Origin: Rhodospirillales bacterium
Lineage (GTDB): Bacteria > Pseudomonadota > Alphaproteobacteria > Rhodospirillales > JADHTD01
Assembly (NCBI GenBank): GCA_016776525.1
Contig: JADHTD010000002.1
Coordinates: forward strand, 1-32,318
Length of the DNA stretch: 32,318 nucleotides
Reading direction: 5' to 3'
Of the stretch, positions 23,919-30,954 are shown one piece after another. A program made the translations under genes and the position numbers. How positions within the stretch are numbered: the first letter of the stretch is position 1; the number at the start of each line of letters is the position of its first letter. A model generated the notes under the pieces. It was not told where the DNA came from. It was given only the letters and a program-made list of their open reading frames with translations, and ran no database searches.

Positions 23919-25649
23919 ATGACCAAAAACAACACATTAACCGATACTGTTTCCATCGCCCTGACGGGTAGTGGCGGCGCCGGAGTGGTCACCGCCGGGC
24001 AGATGCTGGTGCAGGCCGCCGCCAATGCCGGTTGCTACGGCCTGATGGTGCGGTCCTCCGGCCCGCAGATCCGGGGCGGTGAGTCGGCGGCCTATGTCCG
24101 CCTGGGCAGCGATCAGGTCGATAACCTGGGTGACGCCTTCGATATTATGTTCGCCGTCGACTGGTTGAACGTCGAACGCTTCATTGCCGAAATCCCCCTG
24201 TCCGAAAACAGTCTGGTGATTTGCGATGCCGAGGCCGGCGATGTGCCCGACGTCATTACCGCCACCGGCGCCAAAATCGCCGCCCTGCCTTTGCAGAAGA
24301 CGGCCGCCGAAACCAAGGGTGGGCGGCCGAACATGGTCGGCCTGGGTATCCTGGCCGCCCTCATCGGCATTGCCGACGAGGCGGTGGAGGGAACCCTGGA
24401 AAAAGTACTCGGACGCAAGGGCAGCGAAGCCATGGCGTCCAGCCGCGACTGTGTGCATGCGGGCCGGGAACTGGCCCGGGATATCTCCCAGGACGGCGTT
24501 ACCCTCCAGGCCCAAGACAACGATGCTGAACGGTGGACCATCACCGGCAACGAAATGGCCGGGCTGGGCGCACTGCGCGGCGGTGTCCGCTTTGTCGCCG
24601 CCTATCCCATCACGCCGGCGACGGAAGTCCTCGAATGGCTGGCCCCGAACCTGGCCAAGGTTGGCGGTTCCCTGGTCCAGGCGGAAGACGAACTGGCCTC
24701 CATCAATATGGCCATTGGCGGCTCCTTCGGCGGCATACCCTCACTGACGGCGACATCCGGGCCGGGCCTGGCCCTGATGATGGAAAGTTTCGGACTGGCC
24801 CTGGCTTCGGAAACCCCCGTCGTCATCATCAACGTCATGCGTGGTGGACCGTCCACCGGCATCCCCACCAAATCCGAACAAAGCGACCTCAATATTGCCG
24901 TCTACGGCATGCATGGCGACGCCCCGCACATCACGACGGCGGCGACTTCGGTCAGCGACTGTCTGTTCACTACCCAGTGGACTGTGCACTTGGCGGAAGC
25001 CCTGCAATGCCCGGCCATTGTGCTGACCGACCAATCCCTGGGACAGACCCGGGCCATCGTCAATAAACCCGCCGACCTGGCCTTCATCGCCAAACGGGAA
25101 ACCATGGCCGAAGGGACGGAAAACTACCGGCGCTATGCGGTGACCGCGTCCGGCGTCTCACCGATGTCGATCCCCGGCATGGCGGACGGCACCTATGTCG
25201 CCGACGGCCTTGAACACAATCCCCGGGGCACACCGACCAGTCAGGCCGAGGACCATTCCGATCAATTGGACAAACGCCAGAGGAAACTCGACACATACGA
25301 TTTCGGCGACCATTGGGCGGAAATCTTAGGTGACGGCGAGACTGCCATTGTCACCTGGGGGTCGTGCACCGGCCCGGCCCGCGAGGCCTGCGAGCAAGCC
25401 GCCGCCGACGGCCTGGACGTTAAGCTGATCTCACTGCGTCTGCTGGCCCCGGCCCAGACGGACCGTTTCCAGGAGGCCATCAAGGGCGTCAAACGGATGC
25501 TGGTCGTCGAACAAACCCATTCACAACAATTCTACAAATACCTCCGCGCCCACTATGACCTGCCGGACGACGTCAAGGTTTTCAACCAACCCGGTCCTCT
25601 TCCGGTGCGTCCGGGACTGGTTCACGAACAACTCAAAAGCTGGAGCTGA
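23919..25649 (+). CDS. korA: 2-oxoacid:ferredoxin oxidoreductase, fused gamma-alpha subunit (2-oxoglutarate type)
   Basis: This 576-residue protein has an N-terminal gamma domain (GSGGAGVVTAGQMLVQAAANAG, then MVRSSGPQIRGGESAAYVRL) fused to the alpha domain (FVAAYPITPATEVLEWLAP, INVMRGGPSTGIPTKSEQSD). With the beta subunit it should convert a 2-oxoacid plus CoA to acyl-CoA and CO2, reducing ferredoxin. The fused two-subunit form is typical of 2-oxoglutarate enzymes (KorAB), including oxygen-tolerant ones. Branched-chain 2-oxoacids are an alternative. No ferredoxin-like cluster motif is present in this chain. The ATG at 23919 has GGGAGG before it. It lies 5 nt upstream of korB. Confidence 0.92.
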   Translation: MTKNNTLTDTVSIALTGSGGAGVVTAGQMLVQAAANAGCYGLMVRSSGPQIRGGESAAYVRLGSDQVDNLGDAFDIMFAVDWLNVERFIAEIPLSENSLVICDAEAGDVPDVITATGAKIAALPLQKTAAETKGGRPNMVGLGILAALIGIADEAVEGTLEKVLGRKGSEAMASSRDCVHAGRELARDISQDGVTLQAQDNDAERWTITGNEMAGLGALRGGVRFVAAYPITPATEVLEWLAPNLAKVGGSLVQAEDELASINMAIGGSFGGIPSLTATSGPGLALMMESFGLALASETPVVIINVMRGGPSTGIPTKSEQSDLNIAVYGMHGDAPHITTAATSVSDCLFTTQWTVHLAEALQCPAIVLTDQSLGQTRAIVNKPADLAFIAKRETMAEGTENYRRYAVTASGVSPMSIPGMADGTYVADGLEHNPRGTPTSQAEDHSDQLDKRQRKLDTYDFGDHWAEILGDGETAIVTWGSCTGPAREACEQAAADGLDVKLISLRLLAPAQTDRFQEAIKGVKRMLVVEQTHSQQFYKYLRAHYDLPDDVKVFNQPGPLPVRPGLVHEQLKSWS

Positions 25650-25654
25650 TTCAG

Positions 25655-26491
25655 ATGGCTGATACAAGTGAAGCCCCCCGCCTGACATTCCGGTCTTACA
25701 AGTCCGATTACAAACCGGTCTGGTGCCCGGGCTGCGGCGACTTCTCGGTTCTGAATTCGATCCTCAAGGCGTTGACGGAACTGCAGGTCAAACCCGAAGA
25801 CACGGCGATTATCTCCGGCATTGGCTGTTCATCCCGCATCCCGGCCTACACCAGCGTCTACGGTTTCCACGGCGTGCATGGCCGGGCCCTGGCCCTGGCC
25901 TCGGGCCTCAAACTGGCCCGGCCGGATTTGACGGTGCTGGCCACCGGCGGCGACGGAGACGGCTTTTCCATCGGTGGCAACCATTTCATGCATGCCTGCC
26001 GCCGCAACGTCGATATGACCTATATCGTTATGGACAATCAGGTCTACGGCATGACCAAAGGCCAGGCCTCGCCGACGACGGCACCGGAATGGGAAGGCAG
26101 CAAGCTGACGCCCCAGGGTACCGGCATCAATCCCTTCCAACCGCTGGCCATTGCCCTCGCCGCCGGCGCCAACTTCATCGGCCGGGGCTTCGCCGCCGAC
26201 CAGAACGGCGTCGCCAAACTGATTACCGAAGGCGTCCGCCACCCCGGTTTCTCCTTCATCCAGGTGCTCAGCCCGTGTGTTACCTTCCGCCCGGAACAGC
26301 GTGACTGGCGCGATATCGTGCGCCCGGCGCCGGTGGAACCGACCTCCAATCTGAGCACGGCCGGCAAACGGTTGATGGGCGACGATGGTTTCAACACCGG
26401 CGTGCTTTTTATCGGCAACCGGCCGTCTTATGTGGCCGAAAGCGGCGGCGGCACTGATCTGGCGGAAATCGAGAAAAGCTTCGCCCTGTAG
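25655..26491 (+). CDS. korB: 2-oxoacid:ferredoxin oxidoreductase beta subunit (TPP-binding)
   Basis: This 278-residue protein carries the TPP-binding domain and the single [4Fe-4S] cluster expected for KorB. WCPGCGDFSVL and SGIGCSSRIP supply cluster cysteines; GGDGDGFSIGGNHFMHACRRN and NQVYGMTKGQASPT form the TPP/Mg site. A further cysteine stands in VLSPCVTF. Length and motif order fit the 2-oxoglutarate or 2-oxoisovalerate type. It follows korA by 5 nt and shares its promoter. Confidence 0.94.
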   Translation: MADTSEAPRLTFRSYKSDYKPVWCPGCGDFSVLNSILKALTELQVKPEDTAIISGIGCSSRIPAYTSVYGFHGVHGRALALASGLKLARPDLTVLATGGDGDGFSIGGNHFMHACRRNVDMTYIVMDNQVYGMTKGQASPTTAPEWEGSKLTPQGTGINPFQPLAIALAAGANFIGRGFAADQNGVAKLITEGVRHPGFSFIQVLSPCVTFRPEQRDWRDIVRPAPVEPTSNLSTAGKRLMGDDGFNTGVLFIGNRPSYVAESGGGTDLAEIEKSFAL

Positions 26492-26754
26492 CATCATTAT
26501 TCCGGATTGCGTTCAATCCTTGCTTTACTTTGGGGGACGGGTGCGTTTCAGTGCCGCTGTCCCGATCAGCCGGATACCTAATATTCGGCCGGGATATGTT
26601 ATTACCGGATAAAATTCATTTCCTCCCGACTGCTTCTCTAACTGGATGATCTGAACAAATACTGTTTATAATACGCCCCGGGCTTCATATGGGAGGAAGC
26701 CCCTGTACACCATAAGAGCCCTACTTTAAGAAGCTGGTGCAACCGGGACCGCTA
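26492..26754 (+). promoter_or_regulatory. intergenic region with perfect -10 hexamer and hairpin before the CRP/FNR-type gene
   Basis: TATAAT at 26667-26672 is a perfect -10 box; no clear -35 and no TTGAT-N4-ATCAA box stand at the matching distance, so the regulator is probably not expressed like its proposed targets. GGGCTTC at 26680-26686 and GAAGCCC at 26696-26702 form a 7-bp hairpin that would lie at the very 5' end of the transcript. Nothing else is apparent in the remainder. Confidence 0.5.
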
Positions 26755-27450
26755 ATGGCAACACTTGACGAAAAAGACCTGGAAATCGTTCGCCGGTCGC
26801 CGTTGTTCGAAAACATTCCGAACAACGCCCTCCGGCACCTTCTGTCGGATTCCTATATTATCGAGGAAACGCGGGGCAAGCTGTTGTTCCTGCGCAGCGA
26901 ACCGGCGGAAAAATTCTACCTGCTGCTGGACGGCTGGGTGAAGGTTTTTCGGGACAATGCGGAAGGTGAACAAACAGTCATTGCCATCATGAAGCCCGGT
27001 GAAACGGTTGCCGAAGCCGCCATCTTCCTGGGCCAGGATTACCCGGCCAGCTGCGAGGTCGTGGACAGCGCCCGGCTTCTGGAAATTCCCGCAGCCCCGT
27101 TCCTCACCCTGCTGCGCAAAGACGGTGACCTAGCCATTAAGATGCTGGCCAACCTGTCCCAGCGGCTCCGCCACCTAGTCCTGCACATCGAACAGCTTCA
27201 GGCCAACTCGACCCAGCAGCGCCTCGGCCAATTCCTGCTCGGCCTGTGCGACGCTAAGGAAGGTAGCGCGACCATCAAACTGCCTTACGATAAATCCCTG
27301 GTCGCCGCCCGCCTCGGCATGAAACCGGAAAGCCTGTCCCGCGCCCTGGCCAAACTGCGGTCCCTGGATGTGATGACCAACGGCAACATTATTGAACTGG
27401 GCGATATCGCCGGGTTACAGGAATTCTGCCGCAGCGAAGACGATGAATAA
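26755..27450 (+). CDS. CRP/FNR-family regulator, DNR-like (no Fe-S cysteines)
   Basis: This 231-residue transcription factor has an N-terminal cyclic-nucleotide-binding-type beta barrel (about 18-125), a dimer helix (about 130-150), and a C-terminal winged helix. The recognition helix reads GMKPESLSRALAKL. E192, S195 and R196 reproduce the ExxSR pattern by which FNR and DNR proteins read TTGAT. Only C100, C165 and C225 are present, so an FNR-type N-terminal [4Fe-4S] cluster is excluded. The cAMP-contact motif of CRP is not evident, and PGETVAEAAIF is the DNR-like version of this region. Its place next to nnrS suggests NO or redox sensing. An in-frame GTG six codons upstream is an alternative start; neither has a strong ribosome site. 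Confidence 0.9.
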   Translation: MATLDEKDLEIVRRSPLFENIPNNALRHLLSDSYIIEETRGKLLFLRSEPAEKFYLLLDGWVKVFRDNAEGEQTVIAIMKPGETVAEAAIFLGQDYPASCEVVDSARLLEIPAAPFLTLLRKDGDLAIKMLANLSQRLRHLVLHIEQLQANSTQQRLGQFLLGLCDAKEGSATIKLPYDKSLVAARLGMKPESLSRALAKLRSLDVMTNGNIIELGDIAGLQEFCRSEDDE

Positions 27451-27474
27451 CCGCCCTTAACCCTATGTCAGACG

Positions 27475-28746
27475 TCAGCCATCCATCCCGTCCGTCCTCG
27501 GCCCGGTCAGGATCGGCCAGTACACAATTGTGAAAAAGGCGAAGCCCGCCGTCCACAGGCCGCCGGCAGTCATGACGATCTGATTATAGGGAAAATTCAC
27601 GGCCATCGGCCCGAAGACCCTGACAACAGCGGCCAGGGTGACGGCCAGATAAGCCGCCGTGATCCATTTTGAAACAACCAGATCCCGTCCGGTGTGGCCC
27701 AGGGCGGCCCGGCTCATCATGGCCAGGGTCATGGTGCCGATGCCCCCCACCGTAAAAGCGTGGAAGGCGATTCCTTCCGGCGGAAACCCGGACAACGCGG
27801 ACAGTCCCTTAACGGCAAAACCGACCGGCAGCCACAGATACCCGGCGTGCAGCACCCAGACGATCGGCTCGCCCAGGATTTTGCTGCTATGCCACTGGCG
27901 CATCCGCAACAGCAGCAGAACGGCCGCCAACAAGGACAAACCGCCGTTAATCGGACCTCCAACACCAGCCAGATCGGCAATGGCGGCGATGAGCAGGAAC
28001 AGCAAAGCCAGTTTATCGATCAGGGGATGGGTTTTGACCTCGGCTTCAATGCCCCGGCGGAAGAGGCTGTTGGCGGTAAAGCTCGGCACCACCCGGCCGC
28101 CGATGACGGCGATCATCAGGGCGAACAGGTAAATGCCCATGTGCAAGCCGGTGCGCGCCGTCTGCAGGCCGAAGCCGAGGAATTCAAGATGAATGAGAAG
28201 ATTGGCGACGAAATGCAAGGCCAACAGGGCCGGGAAAATATAGTTGCGTTTCTGTCCGACCGACACGATCTGAGCGACGGCGACGCCACCCAAGACCGGG
28301 ATGAACGCCAAATCGATCAGCGACACCAGCAACAGCGGCAGGCTGCCGGACGACCAGAAGGCAATCCGCCCGGCCAGCCATAAGCCGACCAGGAAGGCCA
28401 GCATCCGGCCTTTTACCGGCGTACTGCCGGTCCAGCTAGGGACTGCCGTCAGCAGGAAACCGCTGACCGCCGCCATGCCGAAACCATAGAGCATCTCATG
28501 GCCGTGCCAGAGCGACGGCGGCAGGCTGGATGCAAAGGTGATGCGGCCGCTGTAAAAGACCAGCCAGAATAAGACAGCCGCCACGGCATAAAACCCGGCC
28601 AACAGGAAGAACGGCCTGAAGCCATACTTGAACAAGATCAAGCCGCCGGACTTTTCCTGACTCTGTTCTCCGTTCCCCGCTAACGGATTACCCTGACTGT
28701 CGATCGTATTAGCCCCCGCCTGTTTTTTGTTTTTACGCCTTTTCAA
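27475..28746 (-). CDS. nnrS: NnrS family haem-copper membrane protein (start uncertain)
   Basis: This polytopic membrane protein, up to 423 residues with about twelve hydrophobic segments, matches NnrS in KYGFRPFFLLAGFYAV, LWHGHEMLYGFGMAAVSGFLLTAVPSW and the HMGIYLFALMIAVIGGRVVPSF region. NnrS proteins are induced by nitric oxide and relieve NO stress on iron metabolism. The longest frame begins with TTG at 28746 without a ribosome site. Its first 35 residues are Lys/Gln-rich and unlike family N-termini, and the predicted transcription start (near 28741) lies just inside it. A TTG at 28641, directly before ILFKYGFRPFF, would give 388 residues, closer to the family length. No ATG is available in between. 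It converges on the regulator gene 24 nt away. Confidence 0.88.
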   Translation of the reverse strand: MKRRKNKKQAGANTIDSQGNPLAGNGEQSQEKSGGLILFKYGFRPFFLLAGFYAVAAVLFWLVFYSGRITFASSLPPSLWHGHEMLYGFGMAAVSGFLLTAVPSWTGSTPVKGRMLAFLVGLWLAGRIAFWSSGSLPLLLVSLIDLAFIPVLGGVAVAQIVSVGQKRNYIFPALLALHFVANLLIHLEFLGFGLQTARTGLHMGIYLFALMIAVIGGRVVPSFTANSLFRRGIEAEVKTHPLIDKLALLFLLIAAIADLAGVGGPINGGLSLLAAVLLLLRMRQWHSSKILGEPIVWVLHAGYLWLPVGFAVKGLSALSGFPPEGIAFHAFTVGGIGTMTLAMMSRAALGHTGRDLVVSKWITAAYLAVTLAAVVRVFGPMAVNFPYNQIVMTAGGLWTAGFAFFTIVYWPILTGPRTDGMDG

Positions 28747-28747
28747 A

Positions 28748-28789
28748 AATCTACCGGTACGGTAACCGGGCCGTCTTGATGGCGATCAA
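28748..28789 (-). promoter_or_regulatory. perfect FNR/DNR box and class II promoter of nnrS
   Basis: TTGATGGCGATCAA at 28776-28789 is a perfect TTGAT-N4-ATCAA palindrome. On the minus strand TAGATT (28753 down to 28748) follows after exactly 22 nt, giving a predicted transcription start near 28741. NnrS genes elsewhere are known targets of NnrR/DNR-type regulators, so this site is the anchor for the other two in the window. Confidence 0.82.
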
Positions 28790-28930
28790 ATTAGATAAGT
28801 GTAATCTTTTGCCTTATAACGGACATATAAATGGTTATCGTATGCTTGACGGCAGCGGTCCCGGCGGCCGTATCATACGGGCCTTCAGTGAACGGCATGG
28901 CACAACATCAAAAGGCGGATAGGGTCTAAA

Positions 28931-29766
28931 ATGCGTTACGTATCGGTTATTCTTTTTCTGACCGTCTTCCTGGCCCTGCCGGGCCCTGCCCAGGCCCAGG
29001 CCCAGGCCAGCGGTCCCACGGCCACCCCAAAGGCAGGCAAGCTTTTCCGCGACTGTCCGCAATGTCCGATCATGGTCGTCATCCCGGCCGGCAGTTACGT
29101 CATGGGATCGGATGACCCGGGCCCCCGCGGAAAATACCGCTATGAGCTGCCGGCTCACAAAGTGACCATTCCCCACCCCTTTGCCATCGGACAATACGAA
29201 GTGACCTTTCAGGAATGGGAGGCCTGCCACAAGGACGGCGTCTGCAGCGTCCTGCCCGACGACCACAAATGGGGAAAGGGCCGCCGCCCCATCATGAACA
29301 TCTCCTTTGCCCATACCGGGGAATACCTGCGCTGGATCAGCAAGAAGACGGGTAAGGCTTACCGCCTCCAAGCGAAGCCGAATGGGAGTACGCGGCCCGC
29401 GGCGGCACCACGACCCAATACTCCTGGGGCGACGCGCCCGGCAAAACCAACGCCAACTGCCGTACCTGTCTGCCGAAAATTCCACACCAGACTTTTCCCG
29501 TCGGCACCTACAAGCCGAACCCGTTCGGCCTCTATGATGTGCACGGCAATGTCTGGGAATGGATGCAGGATTGCTGGACGCCCCATTATATCGGCGCCCC
29601 CACCGACGGCTCGCCGCGCACCAGCGGCGACTGCAAATACCGGGTGACCCGTAGCGGGTCCTGGTATTATGTGTCGTCCAACGTCCGTTCCGCCTACCGG
29701 GCAAAATTCCTGGCCAAGGCCTTCAGCTACGGCATCGGCATGCGGGTAGTCAGGGAACTCCCCTGA
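28931..29766 (+). pseudogene. secreted FGE/SUMF1-fold protein gene interrupted by one frameshift
   Basis: The frame from 28931 encodes a signal peptide (MRYVSVILFLTVFLALPGPAQA) and the start of a formylglycine-generating-enzyme-like domain (MVVIPAGSYVMGSDD, ALGQYEVTF-like IGQYEVTFQEWEAC). At about 29366-29371 the family sequence YRLPSEAEWEYAARGG is lost. The bases read CTCCAAGC, where CTC plus CCAAGC would be needed, so one base is missing. From there the +1 frame continues SEAEWEYAARGG, FGLYDVHGNVWEWMQDCW and RSGSWYYVSSNVRSAYRAKF to a stop at 29766. A repaired product would be about 278 residues. The RSGSW segment has no cysteines at the copper/active-site positions of true FGE, so even intact it would be a PvdO-like or non-catalytic relative. 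A sequencing error cannot be excluded. Confidence 0.85.
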
Positions 29767-30679
29767 GCAAACGGAGCGGCCATCATCTCGGTATTTACGG
29801 ACTATCGCGGAGCGCAGCGACTAGCGAGTTTTCCCGAGAGCTTGACCCCAACCGGTGGGGGTCGAGTCCCAACAATCAAACCGGCGCTTGAGCGCAATCC
29901 AAAAAGAAAGAAAACGCTTCGTGTTGGTTATCTTCGCGGGGCTTAAGTCCCGCACCCCATATATGATTTTTTAAGCCTTTAGGAGCCGTTTTTAGGCGTT
30001 TTGACCCCGTTTAAAACGGACTAAGCCTTTCATATCATTCAAAATGGGGGTGTTTTGGCGGCAAGACCTCAACCTTTCTCATCATTTTTATATTTACGGG
30101 GACTCGACCCCGACCTAACAGCACCTGAAAAACGCCAGAAAAGGGAGTTTGCCACCAACCCAAGCGCACCCGGAACAGGCACGGGGGAGTAACTAATCTT
30201 ATTCACCCTGTCAAAGAACGAACCGCCTATCCCCGACAGACGGAGTGTCGGCAGGATGGGGTTGCGAATATAAAAATGTGCGGGGAGAGTATCCTGAATT
30301 TATGCGGCTGTAAAGGAATATTTTCATTTATAATAGAATAATTTCCGGTTATTGATGCTGATTGCCAGGGTGGGGGTCTTGTTTATGGGGACTGGCTGGG
30401 GGGTGAATGAGGCCTGTTTGCTTTAGAGCGCTAAGCGGACATAAGTAACAGTGGCGGCTGATGTCTGCTTATGACCCTAAGCGGATATGAGTTGGTATGT
30501 CGGTCACTCCAATAAGCCGTTATCCCCTTAACAAAAATTGTTCTTTAACATGCTGATTTGAATACGGTTCTAGAAATTTAAATTATTATCCCTACAATTT
30601 CGAAAACATCGCATTGACGCTTGGGGAATTGGTAACTCGAAATTGATAAACAACCAATTCGAATTTAGGGGAGTAACAT
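29767..30679. other. 0.9-kb gene-free region with dispersed short inverted repeats
   Basis: I see no convincing reading frame here on either strand. A near-perfect 26-bp palindrome (29841-29866) has halves CTTGACCCCAACC and GGTGGGGGTCGAG. GGGGTCGAGTCCC at 29858-29870 recurs inverted as GGGACTCGACCCC at 30099-30111. CCGTTT-A-AAACGG forms a tight dyad near 30007-30019. TAAGCGGACAT-like units lie at 30432, 30461 (inverted) and 30478. The region is richer in A and T towards 30680. GAATTGGT (30626-30633) with ACCAATTC (30653-30660) flanks the leader of the next gene. It may be decayed mobile or gene remnant. Confidence 0.6.
30432..30488. repeat. three alternating copies of a TAAGCGGACAT unit
   Basis: TAAGCGGACAT at 30432-30442, ATGTCTGCTTA at 30461-30471 (reverse complement with one change) and TAAGCGGATAT at 30478-30488 can form alternative hairpins in RNA or single-stranded DNA. 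Similar AAGCGGACA-containing non-coding palindromes are familiar to me from other proteobacterial intergenic regions, but I cannot verify a family here. Confidence 0.5.
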
Positions 30680-30925
30680 ATGAAACGCGTTGCTGAAAAA
30701 ATTGAGGCTGTCGCCCACAATCCATACCTCAATGTTATTGTCGGTGTGGTGTTGTTGCTAACCGGTCTGGCGGAAGCCGGGGAAACATTGACTGATGACC
30801 TGTCGGGCCTCAATTTCGGCGCTCACCACGGGGTCATGATCTTCGGCTTTGTGCACGCCTTTAAATCACTGCCGGCCATCGTCCTCGGCATTGAGTTGGC
30901 GCATCAGCACAGGGAAAAAGAATGA
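30680..30925 (+). CDS. small two-helix membrane protein of unknown function
   Basis: This 81-residue protein has a short basic amphipathic start (MKRVAEKIEAVAHNP), a first hydrophobic helix (YLNVIVGVVLLLTGLAEAG), a polar loop with GAHHG, and a second helix (VMIFGFVHAFKSLPAIVLGIELA), ending in a charged HQHREKE. GGGGAG precedes the ATG by a good distance, so translation is likely. I do not recognise a named family. The histidines around the second helix (HHG, FVHAF, AHQH) are worth noting as possible metal or haem contacts. It converges on the response regulator gene. Confidence 0.75.
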   Translation: MKRVAEKIEAVAHNPYLNVIVGVVLLLTGLAEAGETLTDDLSGLNFGAHHGVMIFGFVHAFKSLPAIVLGIELAHQHREKE

Positions 30926-30954
30926 AGCCGGCGCTTCTTCAGGAACTTTTAGCC

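Noticed and set aside
29851..29871. T-arm-like GGGGGTCGAGTCCC as part of a tRNA gene
   Set aside because: No acceptor stem, D-arm or anticodon arm can be built around it; it is better explained as part of the local palindrome.
30643..30656. TTGATAAACAACCA as a fourth FNR/DNR box before the 81-residue gene
   Set aside because: The second half-site has two mismatches, and a -10 placed 22 nt on would fall at the start codon.
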